Assembly (NCBI RefSeq): GCF_021390325.1
Contig: NZ_JAJUWU010000024.1
Span: forward strand, 1-64,000
DNA: 64,000 bases
Source: Jiella avicenniae
GTDB lineage: Bacteria > Pseudomonadota > Alphaproteobacteria > Rhizobiales > Rhizobiaceae
Direction of reading: 5' to 3'
Position 1 is the stretch's first letter. Each line of letters opens with the position of its first letter. A model generated the notes under the pieces. That model had not been told where the DNA came from, searched no databases, and worked only from the letters and a program-made list of their open reading frames with translations. Below, one piece after another: positions 34,934 through 46,294 of the stretch. The position numbers and the translations under genes were made by a program.

Positions 34934-35884
34934 ATGAGACTTTTCACGCGCCTCGCGGCGTCCGCCGTCGTTGCCGGCCTCGCCCTTGCGCCCGCCGCCG
35001 CCTCGGCCCAGCAGTTCATCAACGTTTTGACCGGCGGCACCTCCGGCGTCTACTATCCGCTCGGCGTCGCGCTGGCCAAGGTCTACAGCGACAACATCGA
35101 GGGCGTGAAGACGCAGGTCCAGTCGACCAAGGCCTCGGTGGAGAACATCAAGCTCGTCACCCAGGGGCGCGGCGAGATCGGCTTCGCGCTCGGCGATTCG
35201 GTCAAGGCGGCGGCCGAAGGCGACGCCGAGGCGGGATTCCCGGAAAAGGTCGAGAAGCTGCGGGCGATCGCGGCGATCTATCCGAACTACGTCCAGATCG
35301 TCGCCTCGAAGGATTCCGGCATCACCGATCTCGAAGGCCTGAAGGGCAAGGCCCTGTCGGTCGGCGCGCCGGCTTCGGGGACGGAGCTGAACGCCCGGGC
35401 GATCTTCGAGGCCGCGGGCATGAGCTATGACGATCTCGGCAAGACCGAATATCTGCCCTTTGCCGAGTCGGTCGAGCTGATCAAGAACCGCCAGCTCGAC
35501 GCGACGCTCCAGTCCGCCGGCCTCGGCGTCGCCTCGATCCGCGACCTCGCCGCCTCGCTGCCGATCACCGTCGTCGCCGTTCCCGCCGCGATCGCCGAAA
35601 AGCTCGGCGCGCCGTTCCAGGCCGTCGAGATCCCGGCCGGCACCTATGACGGCCAGGACCAGGCGGTGCCGACGCTCGCCATCACCAACATCCTCGTCAC
35701 CTCTTCGGACGTCGACGAGGAACTCGCCTATCAGATGACCAAGCAGCTCTTCGAGCACCTGCCGGAGCTCGTCGCCGCCCACAATGCTGCCAAGGCCATC
35801 GACCCCAAGACGGCCGCGAAGAACCTGCCCGTGCCGCTGCATCCCGGCGCCGAGCGCTACTACAAGGAAGCGGGGCTGCTGTAA
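34934..35884 (+). CDS. TAXI family TRAP transporter substrate-binding protein
   Basis: The 316-residue protein has a signal peptide (about 1-25, ending SAQQ) and the TAXI hallmark LTGGTSGVYYPLGVALAKVY followed by STKASVENIKLVTQGRGEIGFAL. TAXI receptors usually deliver glutamate-like or other carboxylates to a fused TRAP permease. No TRAP permease gene lies in the window, so it is an orphan here. GGGAGGAAA precedes the ATG, and a terminator-like hairpin follows. Confidence 0.92.
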   Translation: MRLFTRLAASAVVAGLALAPAAASAQQFINVLTGGTSGVYYPLGVALAKVYSDNIEGVKTQVQSTKASVENIKLVTQGRGEIGFALGDSVKAAAEGDAEAGFPEKVEKLRAIAAIYPNYVQIVASKDSGITDLEGLKGKALSVGAPASGTELNARAIFEAAGMSYDDLGKTEYLPFAESVELIKNRQLDATLQSAGLGVASIRDLAASLPITVVAVPAAIAEKLGAPFQAVEIPAGTYDGQDQAVPTLAITNILVTSSDVDEELAYQMTKQLFEHLPELVAAHNAAKAIDPKTAAKNLPVPLHPGAERYYKEAGLL

Positions 35885-35904
35885 GGCGCAGTCAAGTGAA
35901 AAGC

Positions 35905-35938
35905 AAAGGGTGGCGAGGCTTTTCTCGCCGCCCCTTTC
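35905..35938 (+). terminator. Terminator-like hairpin after the TAXI gene
   Basis: AAAGGGTGGCGAG and CTCGCCGCCCCTTT pair around a short TTTT-containing loop, with one mismatch and one bulge, about 20 bp after the stop. Confidence 0.55.
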
Positions 35939-36076
35939 GTCTGGTACGGGCCGCTCACGGTCGCAACTCGACCATTGATCGAAGCGGGACGAACGGGTGG
36001 GCGCGCCCCTATGTGCGTACTCACCTAAAGCCCGGGATACATCGGTGAGTTGCCATAAATACGGCATTGCCGTACG

Positions 36077-36370
36077 ATGTCCATCGTAAGAACTCCGCGC
36101 TATTTCGAGTGGGACGACGACAAAGCCGCGCAGGTCGAAGCGCTGCGCGGTATTGCTTTTCAGTTGGCTGCCGGAGTCTTCCTCGATCCCAATCGCCTCG
36201 ACATGATCGACGACAGGCGGGACTACGGTGAGGAGAGGCGTATCACCATTGGTAGCGCTTCGGGTATCGTTCTCGCCGTTGTCTATACGATGCGGGGCGA
36301 CACCTGCCGGATCGTCACGGCTTGGCCCGCCAGCCGGAAGCAGAGGAAAGCCTACCATGGCGACGTTTGA
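36077..36370 (+). CDS. BrnT family toxin
   Basis: The 97-residue protein shows the BrnT pattern: FEWDDDKAAQVEALRGIAF at the N-terminus, FLDPNRLDMIDDR, a GEERRITIG strand, and the C-terminal RIVTAWPASRKQRKAYH. BrnT toxins are RelE-fold ribonucleases. The usual HG before the second helix is replaced by RG. The gene overlaps the next by 14 bp, and toxin-first order is typical for this type. Confidence 0.82.
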   Translation: MSIVRTPRYFEWDDDKAAQVEALRGIAFQLAAGVFLDPNRLDMIDDRRDYGEERRITIGSASGIVLAVVYTMRGDTCRIVTAWPASRKQRKAYHGDV

Positions 36371-36710
36371 ACTCGATCCTTTGGATCCACCGCGCCCCTC
36401 GGCAGAAGCCAGTCGTCGCCTTGCCGGGCTGACCGAGGAAGCCATCGATGCACTGCAGGCGTCTGACACCGACGCGGCCCCTCCCTCGGACGCCATGCTC
36501 GAGCGCGCCGTCGTCGCCCGCCGCCTGAAGCGGCTCCGTGAACGGCTCAATTTCAACCAGGTCGAATTCGCCACCCGCTATCGAATCCCGGTTGCCACCC
36601 TGCGCGATTGGGAACAGGCGCGCCGCTCGCCGGATGCGCCGGCACTCGCCTACCTCGCCGTCATCGAGGCGGAGCCCGAGGCCGTCGATCGCGCTCTCGG
36701 CGGTGCATGA
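36357..36710 (+). CDS. Helix-turn-helix (XRE-like) antitoxin partner
   Basis: The 117-residue protein has an N-terminal acidic region and a helix-turn-helix at about residues 55-90 (RLRERLNFNQVEFATRYRIP then TLRDWEQARRSP). It overlaps the BrnT-like toxin gene by 14 bp, which supports a toxin-antitoxin operon with the antitoxin as autorepressor. Classical BrnA is ribbon-helix-helix, so this is a hybrid pairing seen in alphaproteobacteria. Confidence 0.8.
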   Translation: MATFELDPLDPPRPSAEASRRLAGLTEEAIDALQASDTDAAPPSDAMLERAVVARRLKRLRERLNFNQVEFATRYRIPVATLRDWEQARRSPDAPALAYLAVIEAEPEAVDRALGGA

Positions 36711-36770
36711 AGGCAGCACTGGCGTGCTGCTCGGCTTGCTCGTAGCACTGGTCGAGCGCATACTTGCGCC

Positions 36771-37046
36771 ATGAAGATCGCATGGAGCGACGAGAAGGAC
36801 GCCATCCTCAAACAACAGTATGGCTTTGGTTTCGATCGCGTCCTGGTCGCCCTGTCGATGGAGCGCTTTCTCGATGAAAGAGCGCATCCGAACCCCGTCC
36901 GATATCCACATCAGTATCAGTGGATCGTCGAAATCGACGGATATGCTTGGGTCGTTCCCTTTGTTCGCCGCCCGGATGGCGTGTTTTTCAAGACGATGTA
37001 TCCCAGCCGAAAGGCGACGAAACAATATCTGGAGAGCCGGAAATGA
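36771..37046 (+). CDS. Putative toxin of a second toxin-antitoxin pair
   Basis: The 91-residue product ends in a conserved block: YQWIVEIDGYAWVVPFVRR, then FFKTMYPSRKATKQYL. This pattern belongs to a small family found next to CopG-like antitoxins. It overlaps the next gene by 4 bp (ATGA). Distant likeness to BrnT suggests a RelE-type fold. Activity is inferred only from family and layout. Confidence 0.72.
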   Translation: MKIAWSDEKDAILKQQYGFGFDRVLVALSMERFLDERAHPNPVRYPHQYQWIVEIDGYAWVVPFVRRPDGVFFKTMYPSRKATKQYLESRK

Positions 37047-37327
37047 ACCCCCGAGAGGAACCGGTACCGGTTTTGGAGACCGACGAGGAACGGGCCGAAT
37101 ACGTGTTCAATGAAGCCGGCGGCTGGGTCTCGACCGGCGGCATCGAAGAAAAACGTGCAATCCTGAAACATGCCGCGCTTCGGATGCTCGACGATACGGC
37201 ACGCCGGCAAATCTCGATCTCGCTCTCCGAGGGCGATCTTGCCCGTCTCAAGACGAAGGCGGCGGAACGCGGGGTGCATTATGAGACGCTGATCGATACG
37301 ATCCTGCACGAATACGCAAAGGGATAG
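37043..37327 (+). CDS. Putative ribbon-helix-helix antitoxin
   Basis: The 94-residue product has an acidic N-terminal half and a C-terminal block RRQISISLSEGDLARLKTKAAERGVHYETLIDTILHEYAKG (about residues 54-94, quoted in pieces: RRQISISLSEGDLARLKTKA, then YETLIDTILHEYAKG), the ribbon-helix-helix pattern of CopG/BrnA-like antitoxins. Its start overlaps the toxin stop by 4 bp. It is the fourth gene in a row of two toxin-antitoxin pairs. Confidence 0.75.
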   Translation: MNPREEPVPVLETDEERAEYVFNEAGGWVSTGGIEEKRAILKHAALRMLDDTARRQISISLSEGDLARLKTKAAERGVHYETLIDTILHEYAKG

Positions 37328-37599
37328 AGCGCGGCCACACGGCTTCGGTGTGAAAGCGCGGTCCGACCGCCGCAGGATAATCGCTCGAAGCCGGGCTGGC
37401 GATTGGCCTGATCTCCCCCCTTGCGGGGGAGATGCCGGCAGGCAGAGGGGGACGAATTCGCGCCGGACTTCTCGAAGATGGCGCGACACCCCCCTCTGGG
37501 TTGCCACCCATCTCCCCCGCAAGGGGGGAGATCGAAGCGTTGCAGATGGCACTCGTCTTCAAGCGATAGCCCTGCCGCCCTCCCCGATTGCAGCGCAAC
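37328..37599. repeat. Family-1 composite repeat, copy D (core 37379-37572)
   Basis: A full-length copy, in the orientation opposite to copy A: CTCGAAGCCGGGCTGGCGATTGG, hairpin GATCTCCCCCC..GGGGGAGATGCCGGCAGG, a variable centre, then CCCCCCTCTGGGTTGCCACCC, hairpin, and CGTCTTCAAGCGATAGCC. Confidence 0.85.
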
Positions 37600-39636
<2,037 letters not shown>

Positions 39637-40155
39637 CTCGTTCGCTCCGGCTCGGGTTTCGCGTGTGTCTCGCCACATTCGACCCCCGAAGCTAGGCGAA
39701 GCCTGGCGGTCTTCGAGGGGTGGAAGGGTATTCGACCGTCTGCCGGAGTTTCGCTCCCACGGGCGACGCGGCCGCTCGGCGGAGGCAGAATGGCGACCGC
39801 CGGGTCGCCGCGCCGCCGGGAGAGGCTTTGGATCGAGATCGGCAAAGGCGGCGTCCGGTCCGCGGTGCGGTCGCTCGAAGCCGGGTCGGTCGGCGGTTGG
39901 CCTGATCTCTTGCGGGGGAGATGCCGACAGGCAGAGGGGGGCGACGTCGCGCCGGACTGCTGGTGGGTGGCGCGGCACCCCCCTCTGTGTTGCCACCCAT
40001 CTCCACCGCAAGGGGGGGAGATCGAAGCGTCGGCGATGGCGCTTGCCTTCGAGCGATTGGCCTGTTCGCTCCGGCCGGGGACGGACGATTTTCGGGCTGC
40101 GCTCGGCGCGGCGCAGGTCTATGGATCGGGGATCGGACAGCCTCACGAGGACGAC
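39637..40155. repeat. Family-1 composite repeat, copy E (core 39870-40062)
   Basis: Same orientation as copy D, with GCTCGAAGCCGG, a hairpin, GCAGAGGGGGG, a centre, CCCCCCTCTGTGTTGCCACCC, hairpin and TTCGAGCGATTGGCC. The first 230 bp of the gap show no gene or repeat. Confidence 0.8.
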
Positions 40156-40797
40156 ATGACCGCGATTGCTCCCTATCTCGCTTACGCCGCGGCGCTCGGC
40201 GTTGCCGCCTTCATCCCCGGCCCGGGCGTCGCCGGCCTCGTCGGCCAGTCGCTCGGCAACGGGCTGAGAGCCTCGCTGTTTTTCCTCGCGGGGCTGGCGC
40301 TGGGCGATCTCGTCTATCTCGCCGTTGCCGTCGCCGGCCTCGCCGCGCTCGTGGAAATCTTCGCCGAAGCGCTGCTCGTCGTGAAGATCCTCGGCGGGGC
40401 TTATCTGGTCTATCTCGGCGTCGTCTTTTGGAACAACCGGGGCGGCCTGGCGAACCTCAGGGCGGCGAAGGCGCGCAGCGGTCTCAAGGCCTTTCTGGCC
40501 GGATTCACCCTCACCCTCGGCAACCCGAAGACCATCGTCTTTTATCTCGCCTTGCTGCCGACGGTCCTCGACCTCCACGCCGTCGGCGTCTCCGAATGGT
40601 CAGTGCTCTCGATCCTCACCGTCCTCGTCCTCTTTGCCGTGCTGTCGCCCTATGCCCTCGTTGCCGCCAAGGGCCGCGCACTGATGACGCAGCCGGCGGC
40701 GCTGCGCCGGCTCAATCGGATCGCTGGCGGCATCATCGGCGGTGCCGGTGCGCTGATCCTCGGCGAGGCGGCGGTCTCGACGATGAGGCGGGTGTAG
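40156..40797 (+). CDS. LysE family amino acid/metabolite exporter
   Basis: The 213-residue, six-segment protein has the LysE/RhtB start with FIPGPGVAGLVGQSLGNG (PGP motif near residue 19) and GFTLTLGNPKTIVFYLALLP near residue 117. LysE-type proteins export basic or neutral amino acids by proton exchange. GAGGAC precedes the ATG. It lies 110 bp before mnmE. Confidence 0.9.
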   Translation: MTAIAPYLAYAAALGVAAFIPGPGVAGLVGQSLGNGLRASLFFLAGLALGDLVYLAVAVAGLAALVEIFAEALLVVKILGGAYLVYLGVVFWNNRGGLANLRAAKARSGLKAFLAGFTLTLGNPKTIVFYLALLPTVLDLHAVGVSEWSVLSILTVLVLFAVLSPYALVAAKGRALMTQPAALRRLNRIAGGIIGGAGALILGEAAVSTMRRV

Positions 40798-40907
40798 GGG
40801 GCCGCGGGTGGCCCGCGACCTCCCGACGAAGGACCCGGTCGCGCGTTCCGCTCCGATCGCGTAAGGTTGGCCGAAACCCACCACCGACGCGATTCAAGGA
40901 CGCCGGG

Positions 40908-42347
40908 ATGCATTCCGACACCATCGCCGCCTTGTCATCCGGCGCGCTGCCCTCCGGCGTCGCGGTCGTCAGGGTCAGCGGGCCGGACGCGGCGGGCGCG
41001 CTGACGCGGCTTTGCGGCGCGGTTCCGCCCGAGCGCCGGGCCAGCCTTCGCACCTTCCGGGACTCGGCCGGCGCCGTCATCGATCGCGGCATCGCGATCT
41101 TCTTTGCCGGGCCGAACACCGTCACCGGCGAGGACATCGCGGAGTTCCACCTGCATGGCGGTCCGGCCGTCGTCGCCGCCTGTCTGGAAGCGATAACCGC
41201 GACCGTCGGCACACGGCTGGCCGAGCCCGGGGAGTTCACCCGGCGGGCCTTCGAGAACGGCCGCATCGATCTCACCGAGGCGGAAGGCCTCGGCGATCTC
41301 ATCGCCGCCGAGACCGAGGGCCAGCACCGGGCGGCGATCCTCCAGGCGGGCGGCGCGCTGCGGGCGCTCTACGAGGGCTGGATGGCCCGGCTCACCGAGG
41401 CGCGGGCGCATCTCGAAGCCTCCTTCGACTTCTCCGACGAGGGCGACGTCGGCGACGACGTCGCGGCGACGGTGCACGAGCGGGTGGCCGAAATCGTCGC
41501 CGAGATCCGCGACCATCTCTCCCGCGCCGATCGCGGCGAGATCCTGCGCTCCGGCTACAAGGTCGCCATCGTCGGGGCGCCCAATGCCGGCAAGTCGAGC
41601 CTCCTCAATGCCCTGGCCGACCGGGAGGTGGCGATCGTCACGGAGGTTCCCGGCACCACCCGCGACGTCATCGAGGCGACGCTCGATCTCGGCGGCATCC
41701 CGGTGCGGTTTTCCGACACGGCCGGGATTCGCGAGACTTCCGACAAGGTCGAGGCGATCGGCGTCGAGCGGGCGCGCGAGGTGATGGCGAAGGCCGATCT
41801 CGTCCTCGCTCTGGTCGACACCCAGCAGGGGCACGGCCCCCTCGCCCGCTTCACCGAGCTTCTGTCTCACGTGAAACATCCGATGATGCTGGCCGCCGAC
41901 GCCTCGCTCGAAGACCTCGCCGAAGGCACCGCCAGGGGCCGGCGCCGCATCCTCACCGTGCGCACCAAGGCCGACCAGCCGGCGCCGAGCGGCCTCGCCG
42001 CCCGCTTCGGCAACGAATGGACCGACTTCCGCTTCGACTTCGTCGTTTCGGCGAAGACCGGGGCGGGACTCGACGCTCTGACGGACAGGATCGCCGAACT
42101 CGCCGCGGCGGCCGCAGGTCTCGAAGGCGGCGGCGAGGCGGCGATCCCGCTGCGCACCCGGCAGCGCGACCTCGTCACCGAAACCCGCGCCATCCTCGAA
42201 GAATTCATCGGCAATTCGGCCCTGCCCGCGGAAGTCGGCGCCGAAACCCTGCGCCGGGCCTCCGACACGCTGGGACGGCTCACCGGCACGGTCGGCGTCG
42301 AAGACCTCCTCGACGTGATCTTCTCGCAGTTCTGCATCGGCAAGTGA
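40908..42347 (+). CDS. mnmE: tRNA modification GTPase MnmE
   Basis: MnmE, with MnmG, adds the carboxymethylaminomethyl group to U34 of certain tRNAs. The 479-residue product shows the N-terminal folate-binding domain, a central G domain with GAPNAGKSSLLN (P-loop, about residue 226), DTAG in RFSDTAGIRE, and the C-terminal CIGK that is essential for activity. An AAGGA precedes the ATG. A near-perfect parS site (41863-41878) lies in its coding sequence. mnmG is 2 kb downstream. Confidence 0.96.
   Translation: MHSDTIAALSSGALPSGVAVVRVSGPDAAGALTRLCGAVPPERRASLRTFRDSAGAVIDRGIAIFFAGPNTVTGEDIAEFHLHGGPAVVAACLEAITATVGTRLAEPGEFTRRAFENGRIDLTEAEGLGDLIAAETEGQHRAAILQAGGALRALYEGWMARLTEARAHLEASFDFSDEGDVGDDVAATVHERVAEIVAEIRDHLSRADRGEILRSGYKVAIVGAPNAGKSSLLNALADREVAIVTEVPGTTRDVIEATLDLGGIPVRFSDTAGIRETSDKVEAIGVERAREVMAKADLVLALVDTQQGHGPLARFTELLSHVKHPMMLAADASLEDLAEGTARGRRRILTVRTKADQPAPSGLAARFGNEWTDFRFDFVVSAKTGAGLDALTDRIAELAAAAAGLEGGGEAAIPLRTRQRDLVTETRAILEEFIGNSALPAEVGAETLRRASDTLGRLTGTVGVEDLLDVIFSQFCIGK
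41863..41878. promoter_or_regulatory. parS site inside mnmE
   Basis: TGTCTCACGTGAAACA matches 15 of 16 positions of TGTTTCACGTGAAACA. It is one of three strongest sites. Confidence 0.75.
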
Positions 42348-42359
42348 GGGAGGGGCTCC

Positions 42360-42872
42360 TTGGCGGACCTACACGTCACCATCCGCTCCGCCCGAGAGAC
42401 GGATCTCAACGGCGTTAACGCGCTGATGAATATGCCGAACTATCGCCGTGGCACGCTGCGCCTGCCCCATGAGAGCCTTGCGACGACGAAACGCCGCCTG
42501 CTCGAACCGGCACCGAACGTGACACTCCTAGTCGCGGAAGAAGCTGGCGCGATTCTTGGCACGGCGAATCTCACTCGACTGACCAACCGGCGCTCCCATG
42601 TCGGTCAGGTCGGCATCGGGGTGCATGACGGCCATCTGCGCCGGGGCATCGCTGCGGCGCTGCTCTGCGAGCTCCTGTCGCTCGCCGACGATTGGCTTGG
42701 CCTTGTCCGGCTCGAACTCGATGTGATGGCAGACAACCTTCCTGCGATCGCGCTCTACGAAAAGCACGGCTTTGCAGTGGAAGGTCGGCTGAGGGCTACT
42801 GTGCTGCGAGAAGGCGACTTCGTCGACACGCTATCGATGGCACGGCTGAGGGAGCCGCCGCGCCGGGTCTGA
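42360..42872 (+). CDS. GNAT family N-acetyltransferase
   Basis: The 170-residue protein has the acetyl-CoA-binding pattern VGIGVHDGHLRRGIAAALL (Q/RxxGxG/A-like, about residues 85-103) and the C-terminal NLPAIALYEKHGFAVEGRLR block typical of RimJ/RimL-like or small-molecule acetyltransferases. The start is TTG at 42360 with GGGAGGGG close upstream; no ATG lies near. It begins 13 bp after mnmE. Substrate unknown. Confidence 0.85.
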   Translation: MADLHVTIRSARETDLNGVNALMNMPNYRRGTLRLPHESLATTKRRLLEPAPNVTLLVAEEAGAILGTANLTRLTNRRSHVGQVGIGVHDGHLRRGIAAALLCELLSLADDWLGLVRLELDVMADNLPAIALYEKHGFAVEGRLRATVLREGDFVDTLSMARLREPPRRV

Positions 42873-42907
42873 TCGATATGGCGACCGCGATTTACCGCTA
42901 CGCCCCG

Positions 42908-43630
42908 TCAAGCCGCCCGGCTGTGGATCGCCCGGATCTCCTCGGCGACGAGCTGTTGCAGACGCCAGAGATTGCGGTCGCGGATGCCGAAGTCTTCGAG
43001 GTGACGGACGGTGTTGTGCAGATATTCGGCGCAGGAGCCGGCGTGGCCGCAGGCTCTGGCGAGGATGGGCGCGACGTCCTCGAGCGGCAGCCGGCTGGCG
43101 ATCCGCTCGCCCTTCGGCCCGGCCCAGAAGGTCAGCGCCCTCAGCCTGCCCTCGCTGGTGCGCACGGGCACCCAGCGGGCCATCGAGGCGGCCTGATGGA
43201 AGCGGATTTCGCGATAGAGGACGCGCCGCAGCTGCGCCCGGCGGTCGGCATCCCTCAGCCGATAGATCACGCCGTTGCAGCGGCCGCCCCGCTCCAGCGC
43301 CATCATCAGCCCGGGCTGCTCGGGCGAACCGCGCCAGCGGGTCATCTTCAGGCAGAAGGACCGATGCCAGCCGTAGGCGGTGGCGAGCTTGTGATCGACG
43401 GCGTCGAAATCCGGCTTCCAGATCAGCGATCCGTAGGCGAAGACCCAGACGGGCTCGCCGCCGCTCTCCTCGTCGTAGCGCTCGGCCAGCGCGTCCAGCT
43501 CCCCGTCGCTCAACAGGGTCCAGCCCGGCTCATGTCCGCGCTCCGGTTCCGGCCGGATCGTCAACGCGACGAGTTCGGGGGTGAGGGAAAGGGAGGAGGA
43601 CGAGATGGTCGGGTCGGGTTGGTCGGTCAT
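42908..43630 (-). CDS. chaC: Glutathione-specific gamma-glutamylcyclotransferase (ChaC family)
   Basis: ChaC cleaves glutathione to 5-oxoproline and Cys-Gly. The 240-residue product has the family marks WVFAYGSLIWKPDF near residue 62, CLKMTRWRGSPEQPGL, and GVIYRLRD. The ATG at 43630 is preferred; an in-frame ATG 27 codons upstream would add a poorly conserved segment. Confidence 0.9.
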   Translation of the reverse strand: MTDQPDPTISSSSLSLTPELVALTIRPEPERGHEPGWTLLSDGELDALAERYDEESGGEPVWVFAYGSLIWKPDFDAVDHKLATAYGWHRSFCLKMTRWRGSPEQPGLMMALERGGRCNGVIYRLRDADRRAQLRRVLYREIRFHQAASMARWVPVRTSEGRLRALTFWAGPKGERIASRLPLEDVAPILARACGHAGSCAEYLHNTVRHLEDFGIRDRNLWRLQQLVAEEIRAIHSRAA

Positions 43631-43837
43631 GAAGTCCTGTCGCCCGGTGATGGTTTCGCAGCCACTCGACAGGTCTGCCGCGAAAACAGGCGGAACTGCC
43701 TGGAGGAACACTAACGCGACGGGTCCGCCGGTCCACGCTCTTTCTGTTCGACGGTGCGTTTCCGATCACCGGCCGAAGTCGCCGGATCGCAGATCCGCGC
43801 CGCCCGGAAATGCGCCGGGAGGAAGCGGTCGCCGGCC

Positions 43838-44089
43838 TCAGGCTTCGAAGCTCGGCCGATCGTAGAGTTCGGCGAGCGTGGGAACGAAGCCGACGACAAA
43901 GACGATCACGAGAAGGCTGAACCACTGGCCGGTATAATGGCATTCGACAGGCGCCCCGATCACCGTCTTGATGCAGGCATAAAACTCGTCCTGCGGATTT
44001 TGGGCGAGCGCAATCTTGCCGATGATGGTGGCGAGGCCCACCCCCGCGAGAGCTGCAATGGCCGACGAGATCAGAACGAGACGCTTCAT
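43838..44089 (-). CDS. Small two-segment membrane protein of unknown function
   Basis: The 83-residue product has one hydrophobic segment at residues 4-26, a short polar loop with two Cys (FYACIKTVIGAPVECHY), and a second segment at about 53-70. Two Cys in the loop could form a disulfide outside the membrane. GGGGGAAAG lies just before the ATG at 44089. I do not recognise the family. Confidence 0.6.
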   Translation of the reverse strand: MKRLVLISSAIAALAGVGLATIIGKIALAQNPQDEFYACIKTVIGAPVECHYTGQWFSLLVIVFVVGFVPTLAELYDRPSFEA

Positions 44090-44401
44090 CTTTCCCCCGT
44101 GCTGCCGCTCGGGCCGCGGCGTCGATGCCCAGGGCAATCGCTTGAAGGCAAGCGCCGTCTGCGGCGCCTCGATCTCCCCCGCATGGCGGGAGATCAGGCC
44201 AACCGCCAGCCCGGGCCCGGCTTCGAGCGATCGCCATGCATCGATGCCGCAAACGTTGTTCCGGTCTGCATCTTATCCTATAGCAGAGCACGAAACGGGC
44301 CCACCTTTGCTGCAACTTGAACGACGTCGGCCGCGGCCGACGGCCTCGTTCCCGGCGGTGACCCCGACGCAACCCGAATAGTCCGGATCGATCCCGCTGT
44401 C
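44090..44401. repeat. Family-1 repeat, internally deleted copy F (core 44131-44235)
   Basis: The copy begins GGGCAATCGCTTGAAGGCAAG and ends GGCTTCGAGCGATCGCC, like copy A, but the centre is reduced to one hairpin GATCTCCCCCGCATGGCGGGAGATC. It looks like a full copy that lost the segment between its two hairpins. Confidence 0.8.
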
Positions 44402-46294
44402 ATGACCGAACGAGCCCAGACCCCCTTCCCATCCGCCTGCGACGTCGTCGTCGTCGGCGGCGGGCATGCCGGCTGCGAGGCGGCGAGCGCCGCGGCGCGG
44501 GCCGGCGCGGCCACCGTTCTCGTCACCCATCGCTTCGACACGATCGGCGCGATGAGCTGCAATCCCGCCATCGGCGGCATCGGCAAGGGGCATCTGGTGC
44601 GCGAGATCGACGCGCTCGGCGGGCTGATGGGGATCGCCGCCGATCGCGGCGGCATCCAGTTCCGCATGCTGAATCGCCGCAAGGGGCCTGCCGTCTGGGG
44701 CCCGCGCACCCAGGCCGACCGCAAGCTCTATCGCGCCGCCATGCAGGGCCTGATCCGCGAGACGGAGGGGCTGACCGTCGTCGAAGGCGACGTCTTCGAC
44801 CTGTCGCTCGATGCGAGCGGCGCCGTCAGGGCCGTGGTTTTCGCCGATGGGCGGGAGATCGCCTGCCGGGCCATGGTGCTGACCACCGGCACGTTCCTCG
44901 GCGGGCTGATCCATATCGGCGACCGGCAGATCCCGGCCGGCCGTATGGGCGAGGATCCCTCGCTGGGGCTTTCGGGAACACTGAAGCGCCTCGGTCTGTC
45001 GCTCGGACGGCTGAAGACCGGCACGCCGGCGCGGCTCGACGGCAGGACCATCGACTGGGCGAGCCTCGACAGCCAGAAGCCGGACGAAGATCCGGTGCCC
45101 TTTTCCTTCCTGACGGAGCGGATCGACAATCCGCAGATCGATTGCGGCATCACGCGGACGACGCCCGAGACCCACGCAATCATCCGCGACAATCTTTCCC
45201 GCTCGGCGCTCTATTCGGGCAAGATCGAGGGCGTCGGCCCGCGCTACTGCCCGTCGATCGAAGACAAGATCGTCAAGTTCGGCGACCGGGACGGCCATCA
45301 GATCTTCCTCGAGCCCGAGGGCCTCGACGACGACACGGTCTATCCGAACGGCCTGTCGACCTCGCTGCCGGAGGATGTGCAGGACGCCTTCCTGCGCTCG
45401 ATCCCGGGGCTGGAAAAGGTCCAGATCCTCAAGCCCGGATACGCCATCGAATACGACCACGTCGACCCGCGCGAACTCGACCGGTCGCTCGCCGTCCGCA
45501 AGGCGCCCGGCCTGTTTCTCGCCGGCCAGATCAACGGCACCACCGGCTACGAGGAGGCGGGCGCGCAGGGGCTCGTCGCCGGGCTGAACGCGGCGCGGCT
45601 TGCGGGCTGGTCCGAGCCGGTCGTCCTCGGCCGGGCCGACGCCTATATCGGCGTGATGATCGACGACCTCACCCGCACCGGCGTCACCGAGCCCTATCGG
45701 ATGTTCACCTCGCGCGCCGAATTCCGGCTGTCGCTGAGGGCCGACAACGCCGACCGGCGGCTGACGCCGCTGGCGATGGACCTCGGCATCGTCTCCGGCG
45801 AGCGGGCAGCCCGCTTCTCGCAAGGGGAAGCCGCCTTCCTGGCAGCGCGCGCGGCGCTGGAAGCGGCGAGCCTGACGCCGGCCGAGGCGGGCCGGCACGG
45901 CATCGCCGTCAACCAGGACGGCCGGCGGCGCAGCGCCTGGCAGCTGCTTGCCCAGAGCGCGGTCGAGCCCGACCGGCTCCTCACGGTGTTTCCCGACCTC
46001 GCCGCCATCGACGACAAGACCTTCGCGCGGGCGCGGATCGAGGCGGCCTACGACGTCTATCTCGACCGCCAGAAGAAGGATCAGGAGCGGCTGCGAAAGG
46101 ACGAGGGCCGGGCGATCCCGGGCGATCTCGACTATGCGGCGATCCCGGGGCTCTCCAACGAGCTGCGGCACAAGCTCATGGCGCGGCGGCCGGGCAGCGT
46201 CGCCGAGGCCGAACGCATCGACGGCATGACCCCGGCGGCGCTCGCGCTGGTCCTTCTCGCCATCCGCCGGAGTTCGCTCGCCGATGCGGCGTAA
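44402..46294 (+). CDS. mnmG: tRNA uridine-5-carboxymethylaminomethyl modification enzyme MnmG
   Basis: MnmG is the FAD-dependent partner of MnmE. The 630-residue product has the N-terminal dinucleotide motif [14 protein letters not shown], the conserved [23 protein letters not shown] near residue 50 (in two pieces), and [18 protein letters not shown] near 385. It overlaps rsmG by 11 bp, forming mnmG-rsmG-parA-parB. Confidence 0.97.
   Translation: MTERAQTPFPSACDVVVVGGGHAGCEAASAAARAGAATVLVTHRFDTIGAMSCNPAIGGIGKGHLVREIDALGGLMGIAADRGGIQFRMLNRRKGPAVWGPRTQADRKLYRAAMQGLIRETEGLTVVEGDVFDLSLDASGAVRAVVFADGREIACRAMVLTTGTFLGGLIHIGDRQIPAGRMGEDPSLGLSGTLKRLGLSLGRLKTGTPARLDGRTIDWASLDSQKPDEDPVPFSFLTERIDNPQIDCGITRTTPETHAIIRDNLSRSALYSGKIEGVGPRYCPSIEDKIVKFGDRDGHQIFLEPEGLDDDTVYPNGLSTSLPEDVQDAFLRSIPGLEKVQILKPGYAIEYDHVDPRELDRSLAVRKAPGLFLAGQINGTTGYEEAGAQGLVAGLNAARLAGWSEPVVLGRADAYIGVMIDDLTRTGVTEPYRMFTSRAEFRLSLRADNADRRLTPLAMDLGIVSGERAARFSQGEAAFLAARAALEAASLTPAEAGRHGIAVNQDGRRRSAWQLLAQSAVEPDRLLTVFPDLAAIDDKTFARARIEAAYDVYLDRQKKDQERLRKDEGRAIPGDLDYAAIPGLSNELRHKLMARRPGSVAEAERIDGMTPAALALVLLAIRRSSLADAA

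Noticed and set aside
34166-36574. An 802-codon open frame on the minus strand
   Set aside because: It covers the TAXI gene in antisense and part of mscL in another frame; both real genes have strong family signatures and ribosome sites.
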